DNA of 64,000 bases from Arthrobacter pascens (GTDB taxonomy: Bacteria; Actinomycetota; Actinomycetes; Actinomycetales; Micrococcaceae): assembly GCF_017052465.1 (NCBI RefSeq), contig NZ_JAFHKT010000143.1, forward strand, positions 124,001 through 188,000. The letters run 5' to 3'. The notes below the pieces were generated by a model, which was not told the origin of the DNA, did not search any database, and worked only from the letters and a program-made list of their open reading frames with translations. The position numbers and the translations under genes are program-made. Positions 26,817-35,783 of this stretch are shown here, piece after piece. Positions within the stretch are counted from its first letter, which is position 1. The number at the start of each line of letters is the position of its first letter.

Positions 26817-27599
26817 TCAGCCTGAGAACGGGTCCAGTTCCACTCCGGCCAGCACCTTGGCCGGATGCGGCCCCCGGGCAGTCAGGGCAGCGGTCCATTC
26901 GGCCGGCCAGGGCTTCTGCGTGCCGGCCAGGATGATGTTCCCGGGATACCGGCCCGTGAACATGCCGGACTCGGCGGTGGCGGCCACGTCCGTCATGGCC
27001 CGCCGCAGTGCAGCGACCTGGCTGCGGACCAGGGTAAGGCCCGGCTCGTCGCCGACATTCACGATCAGCACGCCCCGCTCGGACAGCAGCGCCGCTGCTT
27101 CCTCGTAGAACTCCGTGCAGGCCAAGTGCTCCGGAGCCTCGGGGCCCGAGAAGATGTCCAGGATCACGACGTCGAAGCGCACGTCTGCCGGAAGCTCCGC
27201 CAGTGCTGCGCGGGCGTCGCCGATGACCGTGTGCAGCCGGGTTCCCTCGGGCAACGGCAGCTGCTCCAGCACGAAGTCCAGCAGTTCGCGTTCCAGTTCC
27301 ACCGCATACTGCAGTGAACCGGGGCGGGTTGCCTGGATGTACCGGGCCAGGGTCAGCGCACCGGCTCCAAGATGCAGTGCCGTGACCGGCTCGCCCCACG
27401 GGGCGGCCAGATCCACCAGATGACCGATCCTGCGCAGGTACTCGTAGAAGATGTCCTCCGGGTCCGCCAGGTCGACATGCGACTGTTCCGCTCCGCCGAT
27501 GCTGAGCACGAAGCCGCCGTCGGTGTACGTGTCGGGTTCGATGACGGCGTGCTGGCCGGCGCCGCGCAGGTAGCGGGACACCGGTGCCGGGCCATTCAC
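26817..27599 (-). CDS. Spermidine synthase-like methyltransferase-fold protein
   Basis: 260 aa from GTG 27599. The order IEPDTYTDGGFVLSIGGAEQSHVDLADPEDIFYEYLRRIGHLVD, ALHLGAGALTLARYIQATRP, VELERELLDFVLEQ and VIGDARAAL, then DVVILDIFSG, matches the polyamine synthase fold, with the SAM/dcSAM pocket and the acidic residue after strand 2. Many actinobacterial members of this group have no proven aminopropyltransferase activity, so the reaction is left open. It starts 5 bp after the aminotransferase stop, so the two form an operon. Confidence 0.8.
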   Translation of the reverse strand: MNGPAPVSRYLRGAGQHAVIEPDTYTDGGFVLSIGGAEQSHVDLADPEDIFYEYLRRIGHLVDLAAPWGEPVTALHLGAGALTLARYIQATRPGSLQYAVELERELLDFVLEQLPLPEGTRLHTVIGDARAALAELPADVRFDVVILDIFSGPEAPEHLACTEFYEEAAALLSERGVLIVNVGDEPGLTLVRSQVAALRRAMTDVAATAESGMFTGRYPGNIILAGTQKPWPAEWTAALTARGPHPAKVLAGVELDPFSG

Positions 27600-27604
27600 C
27601 GCTG

Positions 27605-28813
27605 TCAGAGCCTGTCCCGCAGCGTCGCCAGCCGGGCGGCCGCTTCCTCAAGGACTTCGGTCTTCTTGCAGAAGGCAAACCGCAGCAGGCTCCTGGTCCG
27701 CTCGGCACCTTCTGGGTGGCAGAACACCGGAACCGGGATGGCGGCCACGCCCACGAGTGCCGGCAGCCGGCGGGCGAGCTCCACAGAGTCGCTGATCCCC
27801 AGGGGAGAGGTGTCGACGTTCACGAAATACGTGCCCCTCGGTGTGAACACGTCCAGGCCGGCCGCCCGGAGGCCGCCGCTCAGGATGTCGCGTTTCTTTC
27901 CCAGCGTGACCGCGATGTCCTCGTAAAAGGAGTCGGGCAATCCCAGCCCGGTGGCAATGGCGCTTTGGAAAGGCGTGCCGGAACTGTAGGTAAGGAACTG
28001 CTTCACGGTCCGGATCGCCGAGACCAGGTGCTCCGGGACGCTCAGCCAGCCGACCTTCCAGCCCGTGAAGGAGAAGGTCTTCCCCGCCGAAGAGATGGTG
28101 ACGGTCCGCTCGGCAGCCCCGGGAAGGGTGGCAACCGGGATGTGGCGCACGCCGAACGTGAGGTGCTCATAGACCTCGTCCGTGATGATGAGGGCACCGT
28201 GCTGCCGCGCCAGGTCGACCACGCGCTGGAGGACTTCCGCCGGGAAGACGGCTCCAGTGGGATTGTGCGGATTGTTGATGAGCACGGCCTTGGTACGGCT
28301 GCTGAAGGCATCTTCAAGCGCAGTGAGATCGGGCATGAAGTCCGGGGCCAGCAGCGGCGCCGTGACGTGGGTGGCTCCGGACAGGCCGATGATCGCGCCG
28401 TAGGAGTCATAGAACGGTTCGAAGGTCAGGACTTCGTCGCCCGGGCCCACCAGCGCCATCAATGAGGCGGCGATTGCTTCGGTGGCGCCCGTGGTGACGA
28501 TGATTTCGGTGTCGGGGTCCGGAGCCAGCCCGTAGAAACGCTGCTGGTGTCCCGCGATGGCCTGCCGGAGTTCGGGGATCCCCTTGCCCGGCGCGTATTG
28601 GTTTGAACCCTGCGCGATGGCGGCCTGGGCCGCGGCTTTGATCTCCGCGGGGCCGTCCTCATCCGGAAAGCCCTGGCCGAGGTTGATGGCCCCGGTCCGG
28701 ACGGCCAGGGTGGTCATTTCCTCGAAGATCGTGACGCCCAGGGTGCCGTCCGAAGCCAGGAGGTTGGCCCCCGTGGCAGCGCGCTGCCACGGGGCCGGAA
28801 GTGTCTCTGTCAT
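27605..28813 (-). CDS. PLP-dependent aminotransferase, class I (kynurenine/methionine aminotransferase-like)
   Basis: 402 aa. Fold-type I motifs: NLGQGFPDEDGP, NQYAPGKGIPELRQAIAGH, TTGATEAIAASLMALV, INNPHNPTGAVF, and the PLP lysine in SSAGKTFSFTGWKVGW near residue 240. The GFPDEDGP and YAPGKGIPELR signatures place it with YbdL/KAT-type enzymes acting on methionine or aromatic amino acids, sometimes annotated as N-succinyldiaminopimelate aminotransferase DapC. The exact substrate is undecided. The ATG at 28811-28813 gives MTETLPAPWQRAA. It leads an operon with the spermidine-synthase-like gene. Confidence 0.87.
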   Translation of the reverse strand: MTETLPAPWQRAATGANLLASDGTLGVTIFEEMTTLAVRTGAINLGQGFPDEDGPAEIKAAAQAAIAQGSNQYAPGKGIPELRQAIAGHQQRFYGLAPDPDTEIIVTTGATEAIAASLMALVGPGDEVLTFEPFYDSYGAIIGLSGATHVTAPLLAPDFMPDLTALEDAFSSRTKAVLINNPHNPTGAVFPAEVLQRVVDLARQHGALIITDEVYEHLTFGVRHIPVATLPGAAERTVTISSAGKTFSFTGWKVGWLSVPEHLVSAIRTVKQFLTYSSGTPFQSAIATGLGLPDSFYEDIAVTLGKKRDILSGGLRAAGLDVFTPRGTYFVNVDTSPLGISDSVELARRLPALVGVAAIPVPVFCHPEGAERTRSLLRFAFCKKTEVLEEAAARLATLRDRL

Positions 28814-28905
28814 TGCCGTCCTGCCTGTCCGTTCAGCCCGCTTTCCCACGCGGCCGATGCATCAAATCATGGTATCCCGGCTGGCAGATGCGGTAGGTTC
28901 GGAGC

Positions 28906-29388
28906 ATGAGACGCGCCGTATGCCCAGGCTCCTTCGACCCCATCCACAATGGACACCTCGAGGTCATCGCCCGAGCCGCGAGCCTCTTCGACGAAGTGAT
29001 CGTGGCAGTATCCACCAACTACGCCAAGAAGTACCGCTTTCCCTTGGAGGACCGGATCGAGATGGCCAAGGAGACGCTTGCCTCCCTGCGCGGCATCGTC
29101 GTGGAACCGGTCGGCGAGGGCCTCCTTGCCGAGTACTGCCGCCAGCGGGGGGTTTCGGCCATCGTCAAGGGCCTGCGGTCGTCGTCGGATTTCGACTACG
29201 AACTGCCCATGGCCACCATGAACCGCCAGCTCAGCGGCGTGGAAACGGTGTTCTTGCCCGCCGAGTCGCACTACCTGCACCTGTCCTCGACTCTGATCAA
29301 GGAAGTGTTCACGCTCGGCGGCAACGTGTCGGAGTTTGTGCCGAGGTCCGTCTTGAAACGCCTCCTGGCGGGGCCTGCGTCCGGCTAG
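28906..29388 (+). CDS. coaD: Phosphopantetheine adenylyltransferase
   Basis: 160 aa. It transfers AMP to 4'-phosphopantetheine in CoA synthesis. GSFDPIHNGHLEVI is the HxGH nucleotidyltransferase motif (here TNGH is HNGH). KGLRSSSDFDYELPMATMNR and the ESHYLHLSSTLIKEV motif (ISSTLVRE type) are also present. A TAGGTT -10-like hexamer (28894-28899) lies 6 nt before the ATG with no Shine-Dalgarno sequence, so the message is probably leaderless. Confidence 0.96.
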   Translation: MRRAVCPGSFDPIHNGHLEVIARAASLFDEVIVAVSTNYAKKYRFPLEDRIEMAKETLASLRGIVVEPVGEGLLAEYCRQRGVSAIVKGLRSSSDFDYELPMATMNRQLSGVETVFLPAESHYLHLSSTLIKEVFTLGGNVSEFVPRSVLKRLLAGPASG

Positions 29389-29445
29389 CAAAACATGAGG
29401 GTAAGCTTGACCGGTACATTCCGGCGCCCGTGGCCGGCATCCGGT

Positions 29446-29475
29446 TTGAGTCCTTCGCGGACTTCGGGCTAAGAT
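29446..29475 (+). promoter_or_regulatory. Probable promoter of the DUF177-rpmF-rnc-mutM-smc run
   Basis: TTGAGT (29446-29451) and TAAGAT (29470-29475) are 18 nt apart. A transcript from here would begin near 29482. It would contain a 7-codon open frame (ATG 29490, stop 29511-29513) whose stop overlaps the proposed AUU start of the DUF177 gene. Confidence 0.45.
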
Positions 29476-29508
29476 AATACGTCGGTCATATGTTCAACAG
29501 GAGTTCTC

Positions 29509-30057
29509 ATTAAGCGAGATGCTAGTTCGCCCTTGATGCTTGATGTCAAGGACCTCGGACGCAGTCCGGGGAGCATGCGTACACTGACGGAACATGTACC
29601 CGCGCCAAGTGATCTTGGCGTGGCGCTCATTGGCGTTCAGGAAGGCTCGGACATCGAGTTGGACCTGAGGCTTGAGGCCGTACACGAAGGAATTCTGGTA
29701 TCAGGAACCGCAGTCGCCGAAGTAACCGGTGAGTGCGGCCGATGCCTGGATCCCCTTGCGTATGACCTTGAAGTCAATGTGCAAGAACTTTTCTTCTACG
29801 AGGGCGCTTTGCCTTCCGACGAAGAAGACGATGAAGAGCAACGTCGAGTCGAGCACGATCTGATCGATCTTGAGCCGGTGTTGCGGGACGCAGTTGTAAC
29901 CATGCTGCCGTTCCAGCCGGTGTGCCGGGAAGACTGCCAGGGCCTGTGTTCCGAATGTGGAGCGCGCCTGGAAGACGAGCCGGGGCACCACCACGAGGTC
30001 GTAGATCCTCGCTGGGCTGCCCTAGCTGATCTGGCTAAGCCTGACCGGCAAAATTGA
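29509..30057 (+). CDS. yceD: DUF177 (YceD family) protein, probable AUU start
   Basis: 182 aa from ATT 29509; standard start codons give 174 aa (TTG 29533) or 173 aa (ATG 29536). AGGAG (29499-29503) sits exactly 5 nt before ATT, and neither later codon has a ribosome binding site. The extra residues IKRDASSP complete the family N-terminal pattern SPL-LD---LGR-PGSM. The family Cys motifs CGRC and CREDCQGLCSECG are present, with an acidic middle. YceD is linked to 23S rRNA/ribosome assembly and is almost always next to rpmF, as here (36 bp gap). Confidence 0.85.
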   Translation: MKRDASSPLMLDVKDLGRSPGSMRTLTEHVPAPSDLGVALIGVQEGSDIELDLRLEAVHEGILVSGTAVAEVTGECGRCLDPLAYDLEVNVQELFFYEGALPSDEEDDEEQRRVEHDLIDLEPVLRDAVVTMLPFQPVCREDCQGLCSECGARLEDEPGHHHEVVDPRWAALADLAKPDRQN

Positions 30058-30093
30058 TTTGTAAGTGTTTTTCTAGAGAGAAATGAGTTAGCC

Positions 30094-30297
30094 GTGGCTG
30101 TTCCCAAGCGGAAAATGTCTCGCTCGAATACCCGCGCCCGCCGCTCCCAGTGGAAGGCGACTGCCCCCCACCTGGTGAAGACCGTCGAGAACGGCCAGGT
30201 TACTTACAGCCTGCCGCACCAGGCAAAGGTCGTTACCGACTCGGCTGGCACTGCGCTGTTCCTTGAGTACAAGGGCCGCAAGGTCGCGGACGTCTAA
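30094..30297 (+). CDS. rpmF: 50S ribosomal protein L32
   Basis: 67 aa from GTG 30094. [20 protein letters not shown] is the classic bL32 start. The zinc-type Cys motif near the C terminus is not present (C- form), which is common in actinobacteria and often paired with a zinc-dependent paralogue elsewhere. It lies between DUF177 and rnc in the usual order. Confidence 0.95.
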   Translation: MAVPKRKMSRSNTRARRSQWKATAPHLVKTVENGQVTYSLPHQAKVVTDSAGTALFLEYKGRKVADV

Positions 30298-30318
30298 TCG
30301 GCCCACAGGCTGAAAAGG

Positions 30319-31044
30319 ATGTCTTCAACTGAAGAGCTTCTGAAGCGTCTCGGTGTCTTCATTGACGCCGGGACGCTTCGTCTTGCTCTGACACACCGTT
30401 CCTACGCCTACGAAAACGGCGGCATTCCCACCAACGAACGGCTTGAGTTCCTGGGCGACTCCATTCTGGGTTTCTCAGTGACGGACGCGCTGTACCGCGA
30501 TAACCCGACGCTTCCCGAGGGCGACCTCGCGAAGCGGCGTTCGGCCGTGGTCAGCACCCGGGCCCTCGCGGGCATCGGACGCAGCCTGGGCATTGGTGAC
30601 TACATCTACCTTGGGCAGGGCGAGAAGCTCACCGAAGGCAAGAACAAAGCCTCGATCCTGGCTGACACCATGGAGGCGCTCATCGGTGCCACCTACGTCT
30701 CCAACGACATCGAGACCGCCCGGCAGCTGGTGATGCGCCTGATCGGTCCGCTCCTGAAGGACGCCGCCGCCCTCGGCGCCGGCACCGACTGGAAGACCAG
30801 CATCCAGGAGCTGGCCGCCGGCAGGCAGCTCGGCAGCATCTACTACGCAGTGGAAGGCTCCGGCCCGGACCACGCGCGGACGTTCATCGCGGAGCTGCAG
30901 ATTGGCGGCAAACCCTGTGGCAGGGGATCCGGGCACTCCAAGAAGGAAGCGGAGCAGGAAGCTGCAGCCGACGCGTGGCGGAAACTTTCAGGCACAGGCG
31001 CGGGCACGGCGGACGCGTCTCCGGAATCCGCTGCAAGCAACTAG
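30319..31044 (+). CDS. rnc: Ribonuclease III
   Basis: 241 aa. Cleaves double-stranded RNA in rRNA maturation and turnover. The catalytic signature NERLEFLGDSILG (residues about 38-50) and the second acidic cluster DTMEALIGATYVS are intact. The double-stranded RNA binding domain follows (about residues 155-225: DWKTSIQELAAGRQLG, GRGSGHSKKEAEQEAAADAW). The C terminus has a short Ala/Ser/Thr-rich tail. The ATG at 30319 follows AAAAGG. It is 7 bp from mutM. Confidence 0.96.
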   Translation: MSSTEELLKRLGVFIDAGTLRLALTHRSYAYENGGIPTNERLEFLGDSILGFSVTDALYRDNPTLPEGDLAKRRSAVVSTRALAGIGRSLGIGDYIYLGQGEKLTEGKNKASILADTMEALIGATYVSNDIETARQLVMRLIGPLLKDAAALGAGTDWKTSIQELAAGRQLGSIYYAVEGSGPDHARTFIAELQIGGKPCGRGSGHSKKEAEQEAAADAWRKLSGTGAGTADASPESAASN

Positions 31045-31051
31045 GTGACCG

Positions 31052-32011
31052 GTGCCTGAACTTCCCGAGGTGGAGGTGGTCCGCCGCGGCCTGGTCAGCT
31101 GGGTTCTCGGCCGGACCATCACCGGCGTTGATGTCGTGGATCCGAGGTCCGTGCGGCGCCACGCCCTGGGACCGGAAGACTTTGCCGGGAACCTCGAAGG
31201 GGCCACCGTCCTGGACATTGTGCGCCGCGGGAAATTCCTGTGGATGCCGCTGCAGGAGGCCGGCGCTGTCCCCGGGGAAGACGCTGAACCCCCAAAGGTG
31301 GCGCTGATGGCCCATCTCGGCATGAGCGGCCAACTCCTCATGCAGGACAGCGCCGAGCCGGATGAGAAGCACCTCAAAGTCCGTCTTTGGCTGAGCCCGC
31401 GCGACGGCATGCCCGGGCAGCTCCGGTTCGTCGACCAACGGATCTTCGGCGGACTGTTCGTCACGTCTCTGGTTCCGACCGACGACGCCGGGCCGGGCGG
31501 GCTCGCCGAAAAGCCGCTGCCCCTGATCGCCGAGGAGGCGGCGCACATCGCGCGCGACCCCCTGGACCCGCACTTCTCGTTCGGGGACTTTTACCGCCGG
31601 CTGCGGAGCCGCAAGACCGGCCTGAAGAGGGCGCTCCTCGATCAGCGCCTGGTGTCCGGAATCGGGAACATCTATGCGGACGAGGCCCTGTGGCGGGCGA
31701 AACTCCACTACGCCCGCCCCACCGATACCCTGCGGCGGGCTGAGGCTGAGCGCGTGCTCACCGCGGCCCGGGAGGTCATGCTTGATGCCCTGGAGGCCGG
31801 CGGGACGAGTTTCGACTCCCTCTATGTAAACGTCAACGGCGCCTCGGGCTATTTCGAGCGTTCCCTGGACGCCTACGGCCGCGAAGGAGAACAGTGCCGC
31901 CGTTGCGCCGCGTCCGGCATCGTGTCCCTGATGCGGCGAGACATGTTCATGAACCGTTCCTCCTACACCTGTCCCGTATGCCAGCCGCGGCCCCGCAACG
32001 GCCGCTGGTGA
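31052..32011 (+). CDS. mutM: Formamidopyrimidine-DNA glycosylase
   Basis: 319 aa from GTG 31052. [13 protein letters not shown] carries the catalytic N-terminal Pro and the Glu pair. [15 protein letters not shown] and [13 protein letters not shown] are the minor-groove and helix-two-turn-helix marks. The C-terminal zinc finger is C-x2-C-x16-C-x2-C (CRRC...CPVC). It removes 8-oxoguanine and formamidopyrimidines with AP-lyase activity. It is somewhat longer than the typical 270-290 aa because of insertions near residues 70-80 and 140-160. Confidence 0.94.
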   Translation: MPELPEVEVVRRGLVSWVLGRTITGVDVVDPRSVRRHALGPEDFAGNLEGATVLDIVRRGKFLWMPLQEAGAVPGEDAEPPKVALMAHLGMSGQLLMQDSAEPDEKHLKVRLWLSPRDGMPGQLRFVDQRIFGGLFVTSLVPTDDAGPGGLAEKPLPLIAEEAAHIARDPLDPHFSFGDFYRRLRSRKTGLKRALLDQRLVSGIGNIYADEALWRAKLHYARPTDTLRRAEAERVLTAAREVMLDALEAGGTSFDSLYVNVNGASGYFERSLDAYGREGEQCRRCAASGIVSLMRRDMFMNRSSYTCPVCQPRPRNGRW

Positions 32012-32121
32012 CCGTTGTCTCGGTGGCCGGAACGCCGTAAATCCGCGGAATCCGGGCTTCGTGGCAGTAGATTTAGGGCAGAAACGCAGCCGCTGCCGCC
32101 ATTCAGGAGATCCGAAACACC

Positions 32122-35100
32122 TTGCACCTCAAAAGTCTGACCGTCAGGGGCTTCAAGTCGTTTGCCTCGGCGACGACCTTCGACTTTGAGCCCGGCGTCA
32201 CTGCGGTGGTGGGGCCCAACGGCTCCGGCAAGTCCAACGTGGTCGATGCCTTGTCCTGGGTCATGGGCGAGCAGGGAGCCAAGACCCTCCGCGGCGGCAA
32301 GATGGAAGACGTCATCTTCGCCGGCACCGCCGGCCGGCCCCCGTTGGGACGGGCGCACGTCTCCCTCACCATCGACAACGCCGATGGTGCGCTGCCCATT
32401 GAATACAGCGAAGTGACGATCTCCCGCACGCTCTTCCGCACCGGCGGTTCCGAATACGCCATCAACGGTGCCGCGTGCCGCCTGCTGGACATCCAGGAGC
32501 TGCTCTCCGATTCGGGCCTGGGACGGGAGATGCACGTCATCGTCGGCCAGGGCCAGCTCGACAAGGTGCTGCATGCCACGCCCGAGGACCGGCGGGGGTT
32601 CATTGAGGAAGCCGCGGGCATTCTTAAGCACCGGCGGCGCAAGGAAAAGACCGTGCGCAAGCTCGAGGCCATGCAGGCCAACCTGCAGAGGCTCAGCGAC
32701 CTCACCGGCGAAATCCGGCGGCAGCTCACGCCGCTGGGCAAACAAGCGGAGATTGCGCGGCGCGCCCAGACGGTGCAGTTCGAGGTCCGGGACGCCCGGG
32801 CACGGCTGCTGGCCGACGACCTGGTCCAGCTCCGCAACAACCTGGCGCAGGAAGTTGCCGATGAAACCGCGCTGAAGGCGCGGCGGGCCGTCGTCGAACG
32901 GGATCTTGAGGCCGGCCGCCGTCGCCAGGCGACGCTGGAACAGCTTGCCGCTGCGGCCACGCCCCGGCTGAATGCGGCGCGGGACACGTGGTACCAGCTC
33001 TCGGCCGGGCGCGAGCGGCTGCGGTCCCTCGGCTCACTGGCGCGGGAACGGTGCCGGCTGCTGGGCTCAGCGGACGCCGCCCCCGAGCCGGGCCGGGACC
33101 CTGACCAGCTGGAGCGGCAAGCGGCCCGCGTCCGGACCGAGCAGGCGGAACTCGAACAGCACATCGTCGGCAGACGCAATGCCCTGGAAGCCGCCACCGC
33201 CGCAAAGAGCGAGGCAGAAAGCGCCGCCGCCGCCGAGGAAAGGCGCCTCACTGCCGCCCTGCGGGCAGCGGCCGACCGGCGCGAAGGCCTGGCGAGGCTG
33301 GCCGGCCAGGTTGCGGCGGCGAGGTCGAGGGTCGAATCAGCGCAGGCCGAAGTGGGCCGGCTGCGCGAATCCAAGGCGGCCGGCGAGGAACGCAGGAAGC
33401 AGGCCCAGTCCGAATTCACGGCGCTGGAATCCCAGGTCGCCGGGGTGGAGGAGGGCGAAGAGTCCCTCGATGCGGAGTACGAGGAAGCCAGCGCGGCGCT
33501 GGACGCCGTCCTGGCGGAGATCGATTCCCTGCGCAGCGCCGAGCGCGAGGCCCTGCGGGAACGCGACGCGCTCAAGGCCCGGCACGATGCCCTGAGCCTG
33601 GGCCTGAACCGCAAGGACGGTTCCGAACACGTCCTCGGCGCCGCCCTGCCGGGCATCGTCGGGCCCCTGGCCTCGGAGCTGGCGGTAACGCCCGGCTGCG
33701 AGGCCGCAATCGCCGCCGCGCTCGGCAGCGCCTCAGACGCCGTGGTGGTGCGGGACAGTGGAGCCGCCGCTGATGTACTGCAGCTCCTGAAGGACGACGA
33801 CGCCGGCCGGGCAACACTGCTGCTCGAAGCCCAGCCGGAGCCGGGCGGCCCCCCGGCGGCGGCTGAGACGCAGGACGCGGCTCTGCCTGAGGGTGCCCGC
33901 TGGGCAACCGACCTGATTACTGCCGCCGGCCCCGCAGGGGCAGCCGTGCAGCAGCTGCTCGCGCGCACCGCCGTCGTCGACGATCTTGAATCGGCCGCCG
34001 CCCTGATCGGCGAGCGGCCGGAGCTGACCGCGGTCACGATGGCAGGCGACGTCTTCACCGCCTTCACCGTCACCGGCGGCTCCGCCAAGGCGCCGTCGCT
34101 GCTCGAGGTGCAGGCCGCCGTCGACGACGCCGCGTCAAGACTCGCCGCCGTCACCGCCGGACTGGAGCAAAACCGTTTCGCTTTGGCCGGAGCGGAATCG
34201 CGCCGGACCGGGGCGCAGGACCGGGCGGACGCAGCCCTCGAACGGCTCCATGACTCCGACGCACGCCTCGCGGCCGTGGCCGAACGGCTCGGCCACCTGA
34301 ATTCAGTGCTGCGCAGCGCAGTGGGCGAGAGCGACAGGCTGGCAGCGTCGCTGGCACGCGCCGAAGCCAGCATCGCGACCGAACAGGAAGCCCTCACTGC
34401 GATTGCCGCGCGGCTCGCCGCCGCCCAGGAGGCACCTGCCGAGGCCGAGCCGTCCACCGACGAGCGTGATGCGCTGGCCGCTGCCGCAGCCCTCGCGCGG
34501 TCCGCCGAGATGGACGCCCGGCTGTCGCTGCGCAGCGCCGAGGAGCAGCTGTCCGCCATCCGCAACCGGGCGACCTCCCTGGAACGGGCTGCCGCGTCCG
34601 AACGCCGGGCCCGGGAAGAGGCCGCCGAGCGGGCGCGCCGCCGCAGAATCCAGGCCCGCCGGGCCGCCGCCGTGGCAGAGGCTGTGGACCACATCATCCG
34701 GTTCAGCGACGCGTCCGTCGACCTGGCCGGCATGGAACGCGACATTGCCGAGCAAAACCGCGAGCAGCGGGACCGCGAACTGGCGGACGTCCGTACTGCC
34801 AACGACTCCCTCGCCCGGGAGCTCGCCGATCTGACGGACTCGGTGCACCGTGACGAACTGGCTCGTACGCAGCAGAAACTCCGGATCGAGGCACTGGAGA
34901 ACAGATCCATCGAAGAGCTGGGCCTGACCGCCGACCAGCTTGTGGGGGACTACGGACCGGACAGGCCGGTTCCGCTGCCGGCAGCCGGATCCGCCGACAA
35001 ATGGGCGGAGCTCCGGGCGCCCGTCGATGACGAGGGCAAACCGCTCGTGGCGGGGAAGCCCTTCGTCCGCGACGAGCAGGAAAAGCGGCTGCGCAAGGCA

Positions 35101-35721
35101 GAACGGGACCTCGCGTCGCTGGGCAAGGTCAATCCGCTGGCGCTGGAGGAATTCGCGGCGCTGGAAGAGAGGCACCAGTTCCTGAGCACGCAGCTGGAAG
35201 ACCTCAAGTCCAGCCGCAAGGACCTGCTGGACATCATCAAGGAAGTCGATGACCGCGTGCAGAAAGTCTTCGCGGAGGCGTTCGCGGAAACCTCGGCGCA
35301 GTTCGTCCACGTCTTCTCCCGGCTGTTTCCGGGAGGTGAGGGCCGGCTGGTCCTTACCGACCCCGATGACATGCTGACAACGGGCATCGAGGTTGAGGCG
35401 CGGCCGGCAGGAAAGAAAATCAAGCGGCTCTCGCTGCTGTCGGGCGGCGAACGCTCCCTGACGGCCGTGGCGCTGCTCGTGGCAATCTTCAAGGCCCGGC
35501 CTTCACCCTTCTATGTGATGGACGAGGTGGAGGCGGCGCTGGACGACACCAACCTGGGCCGCCTCATTACGATCTTCGAAGAGCTCCGCGAATCCAGCCA
35601 GCTCATCGTCATCACCCACCAGAAACGCACCATGGAGGTGGCGGACGCCCTCTACGGGGTCACCATGCGGGGAGACGGCGTCTCCACCGTGATCAGCCAG
35701 CGCCTGGGAGCCGACGTCTAG
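32122..35721 (+). CDS. smc: Chromosome segregation protein SMC
   Basis: 1,199 aa from TTG 32122, preceded by AGGAG. The N-terminal head has VVGPNGSGKSNVVDALSWVM (Walker A) and the Q-loop region GQGQLD. Coiled coil spans about residues 170-500 and 670-1000, with the hinge between (AALPGIVGPLASELAVTPG). The C-terminal head has the ABC signature LSLLSGGERSLTAVALL and Walker B FYVMDEVEAALDDTN. It forms the condensin that compacts and separates chromosomes with ScpA/ScpB. Head and hinge motifs are intact. It is followed by ftsY, 62 bp away. Confidence 0.97.
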   Translation: MHLKSLTVRGFKSFASATTFDFEPGVTAVVGPNGSGKSNVVDALSWVMGEQGAKTLRGGKMEDVIFAGTAGRPPLGRAHVSLTIDNADGALPIEYSEVTISRTLFRTGGSEYAINGAACRLLDIQELLSDSGLGREMHVIVGQGQLDKVLHATPEDRRGFIEEAAGILKHRRRKEKTVRKLEAMQANLQRLSDLTGEIRRQLTPLGKQAEIARRAQTVQFEVRDARARLLADDLVQLRNNLAQEVADETALKARRAVVERDLEAGRRRQATLEQLAAAATPRLNAARDTWYQLSAGRERLRSLGSLARERCRLLGSADAAPEPGRDPDQLERQAARVRTEQAELEQHIVGRRNALEAATAAKSEAESAAAAEERRLTAALRAAADRREGLARLAGQVAAARSRVESAQAEVGRLRESKAAGEERRKQAQSEFTALESQVAGVEEGEESLDAEYEEASAALDAVLAEIDSLRSAEREALRERDALKARHDALSLGLNRKDGSEHVLGAALPGIVGPLASELAVTPGCEAAIAAALGSASDAVVVRDSGAAADVLQLLKDDDAGRATLLLEAQPEPGGPPAAAETQDAALPEGARWATDLITAAGPAGAAVQQLLARTAVVDDLESAAALIGERPELTAVTMAGDVFTAFTVTGGSAKAPSLLEVQAAVDDAASRLAAVTAGLEQNRFALAGAESRRTGAQDRADAALERLHDSDARLAAVAERLGHLNSVLRSAVGESDRLAASLARAEASIATEQEALTAIAARLAAAQEAPAEAEPSTDERDALAAAAALARSAEMDARLSLRSAEEQLSAIRNRATSLERAAASERRAREEAAERARRRRIQARRAAAVAEAVDHIIRFSDASVDLAGMERDIAEQNREQRDRELADVRTANDSLARELADLTDSVHRDELARTQQKLRIEALENRSIEELGLTADQLVGDYGPDRPVPLPAAGSADKWAELRAPVDDEGKPLVAGKPFVRDEQEKRLRKAERDLASLGKVNPLALEEFAALEERHQFLSTQLEDLKSSRKDLLDIIKEVDDRVQKVFAEAFAETSAQFVHVFSRLFPGGEGRLVLTDPDDMLTTGIEVEARPAGKKIKRLSLLSGGERSLTAVALLVAIFKARPSPFYVMDEVEAALDDTNLGRLITIFEELRESSQLIVITHQKRTMEVADALYGVTMRGDGVSTVISQRLGADV

Positions 35722-35783
35722 CGCGAACGTATAGTTCGGGCCCCGCCCGCAGCGCCCTGGGCTGTTATGAGAAGCTAGGGAGT

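Noticed and set aside
32103..34910. A 935-codon minus-strand frame opposite smc
   Set aside because: Ser/Arg/Ala-rich shadow of the smc coding strand; smc motifs are intact on the plus strand.
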